Assembly: GCF_021234875.1 (NCBI RefSeq) | Contig: NZ_JAJQVM010000007.1 | Coordinates: 95,893 to 159,892 of the forward strand | Direction: 5' to 3' | Source: Marinibactrum halimedae | Lineage (GTDB): Bacteria; Pseudomonadota; Gammaproteobacteria; Pseudomonadales; Cellvibrionaceae | DNA: 64,000 nt | In this document: positions 1 through 7,942 of the stretch, piece by piece | How positions within the stretch are numbered: the stretch's first letter is position 1 | How the letters are laid out: each line of letters begins with the position of its first letter | Notes under the pieces: generated by a model | The model's database searches: none | What the model was told of the DNA's origin: nothing | Seen by the model: the letters and a program-made list of their open reading frames with translations, nothing else | Program-made: the position numbers and the translations under genes

Positions 1-2
1 AA

Positions 3-749
3 GCGGACATGAAACAACAAACGTGGATTCATGCCTACGAGGCATGGAATGTGGATTGTGGTTTGGAAGCGGGTTTGCAAGGGAAAGCGCAAATCGGTAA
101 AGGCATGTGGCCCATTCCTGATGAAATGGCGAATATGTTGGAAGCCAAAATAGCGCACCCGAAAGCCGGTGCCAATACTGCTTGGGTACCATCGCCTAAT
201 GCGGCAACCTTACACGCAACCCATTATCACCAAGTGGATGTGCGCGCAATTCAAAATGAATTAATGGGCAACCCTCGTGGTTCGGTGGATGAAATTTTGC
301 AAATTCCCTTATTGGCCGACCCAAGCCAATTAACGCCTGAAATTATTCAAGCGGAATTGGATAATAATGCACAAGGTATTTTGGGGTATGTAGTACGCTG
401 GATTGATCAAGGTGTAGGTTGTTCGAAAGTCCCTGACATTAATAATGTGGGGTTAATGGAAGACCGGGCCACACTTCGGATTTCCAGCCAGCATATGTGT
501 AACTGGTTATTCCACGGTATTTGCAATGAAGCCCAAGTGGTTGAAACGTTAGAGCGTATGGCCAAAGTGGTTGATGAGCAAAATGCCGGCGACCCACTAT
601 ATCAACCTATGAGCCCCAACTACGATGACAGCGTTGCTTTCCAAGCGGCAAAGGATTTGGTGTTAAAAGGCGTTGAACAGCCAAACGGATACACTGAACC
701 CTTGTTACATCATTATCGTCAAGTGGCGAAACGGAAAAGCAATACATAG
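3..749 (+). CDS. glcB: Malate synthase G, C-terminal part (gene enters from the left edge)
   Basis: Malate synthase G condenses glyoxylate with acetyl-CoA to malate in the glyoxylate bypass, in the cytoplasm. The frame is open to the window edge, so the first ATG at 9 is internal and about two thirds of a protein of roughly 720 residues lies upstream. The visible part carries the family-specific stretches [32 protein letters not shown] and [20 protein letters not shown]. In the E. coli enzyme the Asp of the LMED segment is the catalytic base and the Cys of GCSKVPD is a known reactive cysteine; both are present. The gene ends at TAG and is followed 33 bases later by a terminator, so it is the last gene of its transcript. 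Identification is secure from the diagnostic motifs. Confidence 0.95.
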   Translation, partial: ADMKQQTWIHAYEAWNVDCGLEAGLQGKAQIGKGMWPIPDEMANMLEAKIAHPKAGANTAWVPSPNAATLHATHYHQVDVRAIQNELMGNPRGSVDEILQIPLLADPSQLTPEIIQAELDNNAQGILGYVVRWIDQGVGCSKVPDINNVGLMEDRATLRISSQHMCNWLFHGICNEAQVVETLERMAKVVDEQNAGDPLYQPMSPNYDDSVAFQAAKDLVLKGVEQPNGYTEPLLHHYRQVAKRKSNT

Positions 750-781
750 AAGAATAAATTTACTGCGTTATGTTAACTTTC

Positions 782-814
782 AAGAAACGTCCTTTTGGGG
801 CGTTTCTTACTTTT
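782..814 (+). terminator. Rho-independent terminator after malate synthase
   Basis: The arms AAGAAACG (782-789) and CGTTTCTT (801-808) are perfectly complementary. The loop contains a further TCC/GGG pairing, and ACTTTT follows. Confidence 0.75.
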
Positions 815-846
815 AGGATATGGATATTAATAAATGCAAGCGCTAG

Positions 847-924
847 CATGATAAATTGAGATTAAACTGTTAACTATCATGGTCTCACAATCTAAACTGG
901 TCGCACGCTAGTTGATTTATCATG
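847..924. repeat. Inverted repeat pair in the gap after the terminator
   Basis: CATGATAAAT (847-856) is repeated in perfect inversion as ATTTATCATG (915-924). Both copies are preceded by CGCTAG in direct orientation. A second small inversion, CCATG/CATGG, lies at 928-940. The 150-base gap otherwise shows no gene. It may be an operator or promoter region for the small gene at 966; no function can be assigned. Confidence 0.4.
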
Positions 925-965
925 AACCATGCTTTCATGGTAGTGGTTGAATCAGTGGCGATTGG

Positions 966-1157
966 GTGAAAAATGACGACGGAATAGTAGATGAGGGCGC
1001 AATGTTTTTTATACTGGGGATTTGTATAGGGGTGTTACTTCTCGTGGTATTAATGATCCGAAGTGATCGAGAATTTGAAGCGCGTCGGCTTAAGATGGTA
1101 CAAAAAAAGCTGGAAAAATCCGTTTCCGCAAGGCGGGCTACAGATGAGAATACATGA
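966..1157 (+). CDS. Small single-span membrane protein, hypothetical
   Basis: This is a 63-residue frame starting with GTG; a shorter version could start at the ATG at 1002, directly before the membrane segment. The product has a short acidic N-terminus, one strongly hydrophobic segment (about residues 13-31, MFFILGICIGVLLLVVLMI), and then a basic, helical tail rich in Lys, Arg and Glu. That is the plan of a small bitopic inner-membrane protein with a cytoplasmic coiled tail. I do not recognise the family. It stands alone between a terminator and a convergent gene. Its reality rests only on the clear membrane/tail architecture. Confidence 0.5.
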   Translation: MKNDDGIVDEGAMFFILGICIGVLLLVVLMIRSDREFEARRLKMVQKKLEKSVSARRATDENT

Positions 1158-1177
1158 GAGACGAGGCTGGGTGCCTA

Positions 1178-2095
1178 TTAATGCACGACATAATTCAAAG
1201 GTTCATCGTCGCAGGCCATGCCCAGTGTGAACCCGCCTAAGCCGATATGAACGGTGCTGGTTAGGCTCATTTGTGCCAATAATATCTTGATGTGTCTCTC
1301 TTTTGCCTTTTGAAGCAGTTGTTGGTAGCTTTCTCGCTCTGTTACTTCCTCTAAGCCACCTGCATAAGTAATGGACAAATACGGGCAAAGCAGTGGTTTA
1401 CGCTCAATAAAATTGGACACGCTGTTGAGGACTTTATCAACGGCATTGTTAAACCCTTTCACCTTATCCAGTGTTTTATTTTCTTCGTCTTTGAATAGCA
1501 CAATAGGACATACATCAATCGTACTGGCCAGTGCAGCAGAGAGCCAGGATACGTCGGTGTCGCCTCGTTTTTGAGCGCGCTCGCGAACGTGCATTAAGTC
1601 AGCCGGCACCATGTAACAATAAATTTTATCTGATATGGCATCGAGTTTTCGGCGAAGGCCGGTGAAATCGTGTTTTCGCTGCCATAGTGCCAGTGCGTGG
1701 GCCGCCAGTACACTTTCTCCTGCAAAGAGAGATCGACTATCAACCACTTTAATTTTAGCGGCAACCGTATCTTGCAGAGATTGAATAATTGGTTGAATTC
1801 TAAAATAAGTTTGGCTGCGCTTGCGGCAGGCTGTAATAACTAAAACATGATCGTTTGCCTTGGCCGCCTCAGTTAACTCTTTTGTAAGAACATCTTGAGG
1901 GGCGGGTTCGGTATCCACTTTTTTTCCAGACACGTATTTCTTCTGCCGATAAAAACCGGAGTATTGATCACCACGATAATCTAAAAATTCTTTACCGTTG
2001 AGTTTAAGTAATGTCGGTAAGATTCGTGCATTGTATTTTTCGTAGATGCTGGTTGGCAGGTCGCAGGATGGATCAATTAACAGTTGCATATTCAT
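1178..2095 (-). CDS. DegV family fatty-acid-binding protein
   Basis: DegV proteins bind a fatty acid between two alpha/beta domains; in Firmicutes the FakB members present it to the kinase FakA. The 305-residue length fits the family. The opening MQLLIDPSCDLP matches the DegV start (I-x-D-S-x-x-D-L), the central KVVDSRSLFAGE matches the family's VDS-S-x-G signature, and the C-terminus has the usual glycine-rich GLGGFTLGMA stretch. The start is well supported by GGAGG seven bases before the ATG at 2095. It lies 43 bases after the TetR gene on the same strand and is probably co-transcribed with it, so TetR may control its own operon. No fakA-like kinase is visible here. Confidence 0.85.
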   Translation of the reverse strand: MNMQLLIDPSCDLPTSIYEKYNARILPTLLKLNGKEFLDYRGDQYSGFYRQKKYVSGKKVDTEPAPQDVLTKELTEAAKANDHVLVITACRKRSQTYFRIQPIIQSLQDTVAAKIKVVDSRSLFAGESVLAAHALALWQRKHDFTGLRRKLDAISDKIYCYMVPADLMHVRERAQKRGDTDVSWLSAALASTIDVCPIVLFKDEENKTLDKVKGFNNAVDKVLNSVSNFIERKPLLCPYLSITYAGGLEEVTERESYQQLLQKAKERHIKILLAQMSLTSTVHIGLGGFTLGMACDDEPLNYVVH

Positions 2096-2138
2096 GATTT
2101 GCCTCCAATAGGGAAGTCATGTCATATAACGGATGCTT

Positions 2139-2978
2139 TTATTTTTCGATCTCTGCACTGATGTCACAGACGCCACGCAGTGCGGCTGCCATAAAGGGCA
2201 CCATATTTTCATAAGCGGCGTCAAAATCAACCGATCGACACTTCCCATTAGAAATACGATCAATCCTTCCGGTTTGGGCCAATGTGAGAGCCAGTGCACC
2301 AGACATATAGTGGTAGCACCAGTGCAACTTGGTTTCATCCGCATGGGGAAAGACTTCTTGCAGCGCACTAATAAATTCTGAAACACGTTTGTCGAACACC
2401 GATGGCATCAGTTCGGTATTCCAAACAGGAGAAATCATCACTTGAGCGAGTAAGGCCAAGTAGTGTCGCCAACCCGCGTCACCTGTTTTTTGCGCCATTT
2501 TTAAGGGCAGTAAAAATGCCTCTATGATTTGTTCCAAGGTTTGAGGTTTGTCATTGTTGCGATGCAATAGCATTTGGCGCGTTTCGCTTAATAGTGTTGC
2601 ACGTCGATCAAACACGGCATGAAATAAATCCAGTTTTTTACCAAAATGGTAATTGGCCAGTGCAACGTCGACGGCAGCGGTTTTGGCTATCTCTCGAAGC
2701 GTGACGCCATCGTATCCATGTTGAGCAAATAAGATTTCAGCGGCATCAAGAATGCGTTCTCGCTTGGAGATGTTCTCACGGGATATTGTTGGGGTGTGTG
2801 AACTCAATATTGTTTCATTCTGTTCTGTTGAATGCGGAGTTTTAGGGTGTTGTGTTACCGCATTTTGCTTTATTGAGTTGGTCTTGTTCACTGAGTGGTT
2901 CAAAATCTTCTCCAAAACGCTTTCCACAATGACCTGGATAGGGTAAATGGCGTGAATATTTATAATGATGAATGGCAT
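2139..2978 (-). CDS. TetR family transcriptional regulator
   Basis: A TetR-type helix-turn-helix begins near residue 73 (RERILDAAEILFAQHGYDGVT, then LREIAKTAAVDVALANYHFGKK). It is followed by an all-helical ligand-binding domain of about 150 residues. The first 70 residues are unusual for the family and rich in Thr, Asn and Ser. They contain no internal ATG but do contain in-frame GTG codons at 2927 and 2891, so the true start may be shorter. The gene heads an operon with the DegV gene. Directly upstream is a duplicated and inverted sequence (2987-3035) that is a good autoregulatory operator. Downstream targets may also include the divergent symporter at 3656, which is inference from position. 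Confidence 0.85.
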   Translation of the reverse strand: MPFIIINIHAIYPIQVIVESVLEKILNHSVNKTNSIKQNAVTQHPKTPHSTEQNETILSSHTPTISRENISKRERILDAAEILFAQHGYDGVTLREIAKTAAVDVALANYHFGKKLDLFHAVFDRRATLLSETRQMLLHRNNDKPQTLEQIIEAFLLPLKMAQKTGDAGWRHYLALLAQVMISPVWNTELMPSVFDKRVSEFISALQEVFPHADETKLHWCYHYMSGALALTLAQTGRIDRISNGKCRSVDFDAAYENMVPFMAAALRGVCDISAEIEK

Positions 2979-2986
2979 ACCTTTTT

Positions 2987-3035
2987 CATTAACACAAACG
3001 CATTAACACAAAAAATTTTTATGGTGTTAACGCGT
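2987..3035. promoter_or_regulatory. Candidate TetR operator, direct and inverted repeats
   Basis: CATTAACACAAACG (2987-3000) is followed at once by CATTAACACAAAA (3001-3013), a 14-bp tandem repeat. ACGCATTAACAC (2998-3009) is inverted, with one mismatch, as GTGTTAACGCGT (3024-3035). The cluster lies 9 bases upstream of the TetR frame, where autoregulatory operators sit. The rest of the 2979-3655 gap is AT-rich, with no gene seen. Confidence 0.5.
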
Positions 3036-3535
3036 TTAAAGAAGTTTAAGATGCCATTTTTTCATTTTTTGTAAAGTCGATAAAGCCTTGGTGTTGCGTA
3101 TTCAACGTATGTTGAATATAGTTTAAATTACATAGAGTGGCTGGAAAGTAATCACCTTATGTTTTCTTAATCGGGCCGTCCTTTAATCTTAATCAGATTG
3201 CTCTTTAATCTTAAAGGATTGATAACGATTACGCACAAGAGCTTTGAGATCTGAACTCGTAGCTCTGGTTATTTGTTTTCGGTCGTTCTTTTGTTGTTGC
3301 TCTAATATTGTTGCCTTAATGTTGTTGTTCTAATTTTTCGTATCTCTTTTGTCGTGCTTGTTCATTATCGTGCATATTTATGGCGCTGAAATAGCTTTGC
3401 TCATTGATTTTAACGACGGTATAGGTTTGAAATACAGTGTTATGTCTATATAAATTAGTGGCATTTGATAGTTTATTGCGATGTTTCTACTTGCAATACC
3501 TCTCTCTTTGCAAAAGCCTAACAAAATATAATAAA

Positions 3536-3547
3536 ACCGTTAACGGT
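3536..3547. promoter_or_regulatory. 12-bp palindrome upstream of the symporter
   Basis: ACCGTTAACGGT is a perfect palindrome 109 bases before the symporter start, in an AT-rich promoter-like stretch. It resembles LacI-family or TetR-family operator symmetry. No regulator can be assigned from sequence. Confidence 0.35.
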
Positions 3548-3655
3548 CTGCGGTACCATTTAGCTATCAAGTGATTTGTTTTAACTTCTTTTATCTATTG
3601 TTTTACCTTACGGCGATTATGCCGGTACAAAGTACAAAATGGAAAAAACGCACTA

Positions 3656-5101
3656 ATGACACCTGAGTTATTTAAGTATGTATTGTGTGGGCTTTATGTT
3701 GTGGTCATTTACACATTATCGTGGCGTGGCATGAGAAGAACCCGAGATATTAAGGGTTTTTCAATTGGGAATAAAGACATGAGCCCTTATTTGGTGGGAG
3801 TGACACTGGCGGCATCCGTGGCGTCTACGGCGACATTTGTCATCAACCCTGGTTTTGTTTATGCCCATGGAGCAGCGGCGTATTTGCATTATGGTGTTTC
3901 TGCCATTCTAGGAATGGCAGTTGCTTTTTTAGTGTTGAGTAAAGGTTTTTTGCGTCAGGGCAATGAATATGTGGCATTAACCATTCCAGATTGGATTTAT
4001 CATCGTTATCAAACCCGCAGTTTTAGTTTGTTCTTTGCCTTTATTAATTTATTGTCGATTACGTTTGTCGTTTTGATTTTGGTCGGTTGCAGCTTGCTGA
4101 TGAGTGGATTATTTCCAATTGATCAAAAAACCTCCTTAATTATCACATTGTTGTTTGTGTTTTCCTACGTGCTGATGGGAGGGACTTATGCCCATGCCTA
4201 TACGAATACGTTACAGGGCATCATGATGTTATTGATTGCGGTTTTGTTGTTTGTGGAAGGTCTGCCGTACTTTTCCGGTGGTGTGGTCACGGCATTGGAG
4301 TCGGTCAGTAAAGATTATGCGTCTTTTTTAAATCCTTCTAGCGATTTGTATTTTAGTTTTTTTTCTGTGTTTGCCAGTGGTTTTATTATTACGTTTGCAT
4401 TAATGCTTCAGCCGCACATCCTAACCAAAATATTGTATTTAAAAAGCGAGAAAGACATCGGAAAGTTTATAACGACGACGGTGGTGGTCGCCTTTTGCTT
4501 TTCTCTCATTCTTTGTATCGGCTTTTATGCTCGATTATCAGGCATTGAAACACCAGATCAAGACGTGGTGGTGCGTGAATATCTGTTGGCTGAGTTCAGT
4601 GAAAGTACCTTTGGGCAATACCTGTTGGCTTTTATTTTTATCACACTATTGGCAGCGGGAATGAGCACGTTGGATGGTATTTTGGTGGCACTGTCTGCCA
4701 TGGTGGTAAAAGACATTGTGATTCCTATTACTCATGATGAAACCCGCGCGTTGCAGCTTTCCCGATGGGTATTGGTTGCCGTGGGTGTTGTGGGAGGGTT
4801 TTTGGCTTGGAACCCGCCTCCGTTAATTGGTTTGTTTGCGCAAAAAGGGGTGTACGGCTTGGCTGCGGCATCGGTTGTTCCGATTTTATTTGGCGTTATT
4901 TTTAAAGAAAAGCTACCTCTGTGGGCGGTCTTTGTGCCAGCGGTAATGGGGCTGGTGATTCATCTTATTTTGAATACGGTGGGGGGGGTGACCAACCCTG
5001 CTGTTTCAGCGAGTTATGCCATTTTGATGGCGTTATTATTTGGTGGTGTGGCGTTGGCAATAGACCGTCAGGGATGGTTTGCTGTGGCGGCACGTAAATA
5101 A
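3656..5101 (+). CDS. Sodium:solute symporter (SSS family)
   Basis: This is a 481-residue polytopic inner-membrane protein with about 13 hydrophobic segments, the standard SSS/LeuT-fold length. Family features are the polar N-terminal segment with FSIGNKDMSPYLVGVTLAASVAS, the GGTYAHAYTNTLQGIMM stretch that matches the SSS signature around helix 5, and LLAAGMSTLDGILVALSAM in the later sodium-site helix. SSS members move sugars, amino acids, pantothenate, proline or organic anions with sodium; the substrate cannot be read from the sequence. The gene is followed 70 bases later by a TonB-dependent receptor, so the pair could carry one nutrient across both membranes. The frame contains an eight-G run (4981-4988), a possible slippage site. 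The ribosome binding site is weak. Confidence 0.88.
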   Translation: MTPELFKYVLCGLYVVVIYTLSWRGMRRTRDIKGFSIGNKDMSPYLVGVTLAASVASTATFVINPGFVYAHGAAAYLHYGVSAILGMAVAFLVLSKGFLRQGNEYVALTIPDWIYHRYQTRSFSLFFAFINLLSITFVVLILVGCSLLMSGLFPIDQKTSLIITLLFVFSYVLMGGTYAHAYTNTLQGIMMLLIAVLLFVEGLPYFSGGVVTALESVSKDYASFLNPSSDLYFSFFSVFASGFIITFALMLQPHILTKILYLKSEKDIGKFITTTVVVAFCFSLILCIGFYARLSGIETPDQDVVVREYLLAEFSESTFGQYLLAFIFITLLAAGMSTLDGILVALSAMVVKDIVIPITHDETRALQLSRWVLVAVGVVGGFLAWNPPPLIGLFAQKGVYGLAAASVVPILFGVIFKEKLPLWAVFVPAVMGLVIHLILNTVGGVTNPAVSASYAILMALLFGGVALAIDRQGWFAVAARK

Positions 5102-5171
5102 ATCTTGTTATTAAAAATAAAAAAGCGGTGTCTAGGGTGTGTTGGGCGCCCCAACAAGTGAGGGTTGGATA

Positions 5172-7511
5172 ATGGAACACGGTGTACCTAAATACGATCT
5201 AGCTAAACACGATCTAGTGAAAAACAAGCTAGTTAAAAACAATTTAGTTAAAACCAATGCATTTTTAAAGAGCACGATGCCTGCATCACTTGTCATGTCT
5301 TTACTGGCCGTGTCGATCACGTCTTCGTTTTCAGTGACGGCGGTTGCCCAATCACAAGTGGCACTTGAAGAAGTAGTGGTCACCGCACAGCGCCGAGAGC
5401 AGTCGTTGCAAGATATTCCTGTCGCTGTAACGGCGTTAAGTGCGGATGCTTTGGCCGACAGAGGGGTGGCCGATATCACTGAAATTCAACGCATAGCGCC
5501 TAACACCACTTTGCAAGTCAGCCGGGGCACAAACTCGACATTAACAGCATATATTCGCGGTGTTGGGCAGGCAGACCCGCTTTGGGGATTTGAGCCTGGT
5601 GTAGGGCTTTATGTGGACGATGTGTATTTGGCGCGCCCACAGGCGGGGGTGCTGGATGTGTATGATGTGGAACGTGTTGAAGTGTTGCGTGGCCCCCAAG
5701 GCACTTTGTATGGAAAAAATACCATTGGCGGGGCGTTAAAATATGTGACGAAACGGCTCAGCGGTGAACAGGAATTATCGGTAACCACTTCGGTGGGGAG
5801 TTATCGGCAATTGGATGTGTCAGTGGCCGGGCAAATGCCTCTGAGCGATACCGTGGCGGTAGGAGGGGCAATTGCCCGATTTACTCGTGATGGGTTCGGT
5901 GAATTTATTCTCAATGACGATGAAAATTACAATAAGGATATTGTGTCTGGTCGGTTCAGTATTGAATTTACCCCAAATGATGCGCTATGGATTCGAATTG
6001 CCGCCGATTCCACCGAGGACGATTCCAATGCGAAAGGTGGGCATCGTTTAACACAAAGCTTGCGTGTGCCCGATGAGGGAATCCCCAGCAGTGTTTACGA
6101 CTCCAATGCAGACATGAGTACGTTCAATAGCGTGGAGAGTTCAGGGGTTTCTTTAACGGCTGAGTGGGATGTCACAGACTCGGTGACGTTAAAATCCATC
6201 ACGGCGTATCGTGAAGGAGAGACCTTCACCAATATTGATTTTGATAATACCTCGTTGCCGTCGGTGCACGTTCCCGCCATTTATGAAGACGATCAAACCA
6301 CACAAGAATTCCAACTCAACTACACCAGCGATCGTTTAGCCATCGTCAGTGGTGTTTATCTATATGAGGGCACAGCGTCGGGAGCGTTTGATGTGTTATT
6401 GGGTGCGTTCGACAGTACCGACGTGTTTGGTGATGGCAGCAATGTAATAGGCAATTTTAATGCGGTTACATCCGGCACGGTGGATACGACCAGTTACGCG
6501 TTGTATGCCCATACCACCTACGATGTGTCTGAGGCATTGGCGCTCACGTTGGGTGCTCGTTACACCGTCGATGAAAAAGACGCGTCGGTTTTTCGTTCCT
6601 CGTTATTTGTAGAGGGTTTATCTTCACGTTTGGGAGGACGAGACCTTTCGACGCTTTCAGTGAGTACGGATTATTCGAATGATGAGCAGTGGAGTGAGTT
6701 TTCTCCACGCGTCAGTGTGGATTATCGCTTTAATGAAATGTTGATGGCTTATGGGGCCTTCAGTCGAGGCTTTAAAAGTGGTGGGTTTGATATGCGTGGT
6801 AATGCCACGCTGAACCCCGAAACGGTAAATGGGTATGACCCAGAAACCGTAGACAGTATTGAGCTGGGCATGAAAACGGAATTGTGGGACAGCCGCTTGC
6901 GTATTAATGCCGCCTTGTACAGCATGGATTACGATGATGTACAAGTGACGGTGCAAAATTCTGCCGATGGCGGCACCACCTTTGCCAGTGCAGTGGTGAA
7001 TGCCGGCAAAGCAGAAGTGGATGGTGCTGAATTGGAAATCTCGGCGCAATTAACTGAAGGCTTAAGCTTAACCGGCAGTGTGGGCTACACCAATGCCGAA
7101 TTTACCGAGGTAATTACCGACACCGAAAGTGGGCCTGTGAATGTGGCAGACGAGTGGGAATTTGCTTTCACGCCAGAGTGGACGTCTTTTCTTGCGGTCA
7201 ATTATTTCCATACAGTGGCGAATATCGGCAGTATCAATTGGAGTGTGTCCACTTCTTATCGGGATGAGACGCGTATTTTCCCCAATAATGCCTCCTTGGT
7301 GGATGAAAAAGGCTACAGCCTGTGGGATGCCAGTATTGTTTGGACCAGCACAGATGAAAATTGGACCGTTGGGTTGCACGGTAAAAACCTTACCGATGAA
7401 GAGTATCGGGTAGGGGGCTACAACTTTTTAGGGCTGGGTGCGGAAGACTCTATTATTGGTTATTACGGTAACCCTCGCACCTATTCGTTAACAGCAAATT
7501 ATCGTTTTTAA
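5172..7511 (+). CDS. TonB-dependent outer-membrane receptor
   Basis: This protein of about 779 residues imports a nutrient across the outer membrane using TonB energy. After a long signal region comes a TonB box (LEEVVVTAQRREQSLQDIP) and a plug domain with YIRGVGQADP and VERVEVLRGPQGTLYGKNTI. A beta-barrel ending in the usual terminal Phe (ANYRF) follows. I chose the ATG at 5172 because GAGGG lies 8 bases upstream; a GTG at 5139 is also in frame. The N-terminal region is odd: before the hydrophobic core (PASLVMSLLAVSITSSF) there are five 5-residue repeats encoded by a 15-bp tandem repeat. The receptor is probably co-transcribed with the preceding symporter. Its substrate is unknown. It belongs to the large class of receptors with the AQRRxxxLQDxP start common in marine gammaproteobacteria. 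Confidence 0.9.
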   Translation: MEHGVPKYDLAKHDLVKNKLVKNNLVKTNAFLKSTMPASLVMSLLAVSITSSFSVTAVAQSQVALEEVVVTAQRREQSLQDIPVAVTALSADALADRGVADITEIQRIAPNTTLQVSRGTNSTLTAYIRGVGQADPLWGFEPGVGLYVDDVYLARPQAGVLDVYDVERVEVLRGPQGTLYGKNTIGGALKYVTKRLSGEQELSVTTSVGSYRQLDVSVAGQMPLSDTVAVGGAIARFTRDGFGEFILNDDENYNKDIVSGRFSIEFTPNDALWIRIAADSTEDDSNAKGGHRLTQSLRVPDEGIPSSVYDSNADMSTFNSVESSGVSLTAEWDVTDSVTLKSITAYREGETFTNIDFDNTSLPSVHVPAIYEDDQTTQEFQLNYTSDRLAIVSGVYLYEGTASGAFDVLLGAFDSTDVFGDGSNVIGNFNAVTSGTVDTTSYALYAHTTYDVSEALALTLGARYTVDEKDASVFRSSLFVEGLSSRLGGRDLSTLSVSTDYSNDEQWSEFSPRVSVDYRFNEMLMAYGAFSRGFKSGGFDMRGNATLNPETVNGYDPETVDSIELGMKTELWDSRLRINAALYSMDYDDVQVTVQNSADGGTTFASAVVNAGKAEVDGAELEISAQLTEGLSLTGSVGYTNAEFTEVITDTESGPVNVADEWEFAFTPEWTSFLAVNYFHTVANIGSINWSVSTSYRDETRIFPNNASLVDEKGYSLWDASIVWTSTDENWTVGLHGKNLTDEEYRVGGYNFLGLGAEDSIIGYYGNPRTYSLTANYRF
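5190..5264 (+). repeat. 15-bp tandem repeat x5 inside the receptor signal region
   Basis: Five consecutive 15-base units (5190, 5205, 5220, 5235, 5250) encode KYDLA, KHDLV, KNKLV, KNNLV and KTNAF. The units differ at a few positions but keep register and the Lys-first pattern, which lengthens the basic n-region of the signal peptide. Confidence 0.8.
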
Positions 7512-7662
7512 GTATCCTGCTTTTTGAGGTCAGTGTTATAAGTTCTTTTTTGAGAATAAATTTGTAAATTTTTTTTAACGAGTGGTTTAACTTTTCGGAT
7601 GCCATTGAATTAAAAATCAACAGATGAATTTTTCATGGACTCAATGTTGAAATTTTATGAAC

Positions 7663-7688
7663 AAGCGCCATTGATTGGCGCTTTTTTT
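7663..7688 (+). terminator. Rho-independent terminator after the TonB receptor
   Basis: AAGCGCCA and TGGCGCTT form a perfect stem around a short TTGAT loop, followed by a run of T. It separates the receptor from the PhoD gene. Confidence 0.85.
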
Positions 7689-7807
7689 ATGGAATAGGAA
7701 TAGAAAACGAAAACAGAGAGCAATTTTAGAGATACAACGGTTGGAGTTGTTTGTTTTTTATTCTTTTTTGCAGAGGCAGGTCAATTTATCACAAAGACTG
7801 TGTCTCC

Positions 7808-7837
7808 TTTTCACAAAACAGTCATTAAACAGTCACC
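7808..7837 (+). promoter_or_regulatory. Candidate Pho box upstream of phoD
   Basis: CAGTCA occurs at 7819 and again at 7830, exactly 11 bases apart, with TTAAA between. A weaker third half (TTTTCA) lies 11 bases earlier at 7808. PhoB binds 11-bp-spaced direct repeats of the form CTGTCA, so spacing and sequence fit with one mismatch per half. The start of the phosphatase gene lies about 105 bases downstream. Confidence 0.5.
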
Positions 7838-7942
7838 ACTAGCCATTACATTGCCCCCGCAGTGAATTAACAAACGCTCGTTTTACACTGCGTTCATCAT
7901 AAAAACGAAATCAAATTTTCCACATCACCGGGGTTGAGTCTT

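Noticed and set aside
5139..5171. GTG at 5139 as start of the TonB receptor
   Set aside because: No ribosome site before it and extra residues add nothing; ATG 5172 has GAGGG at good spacing.
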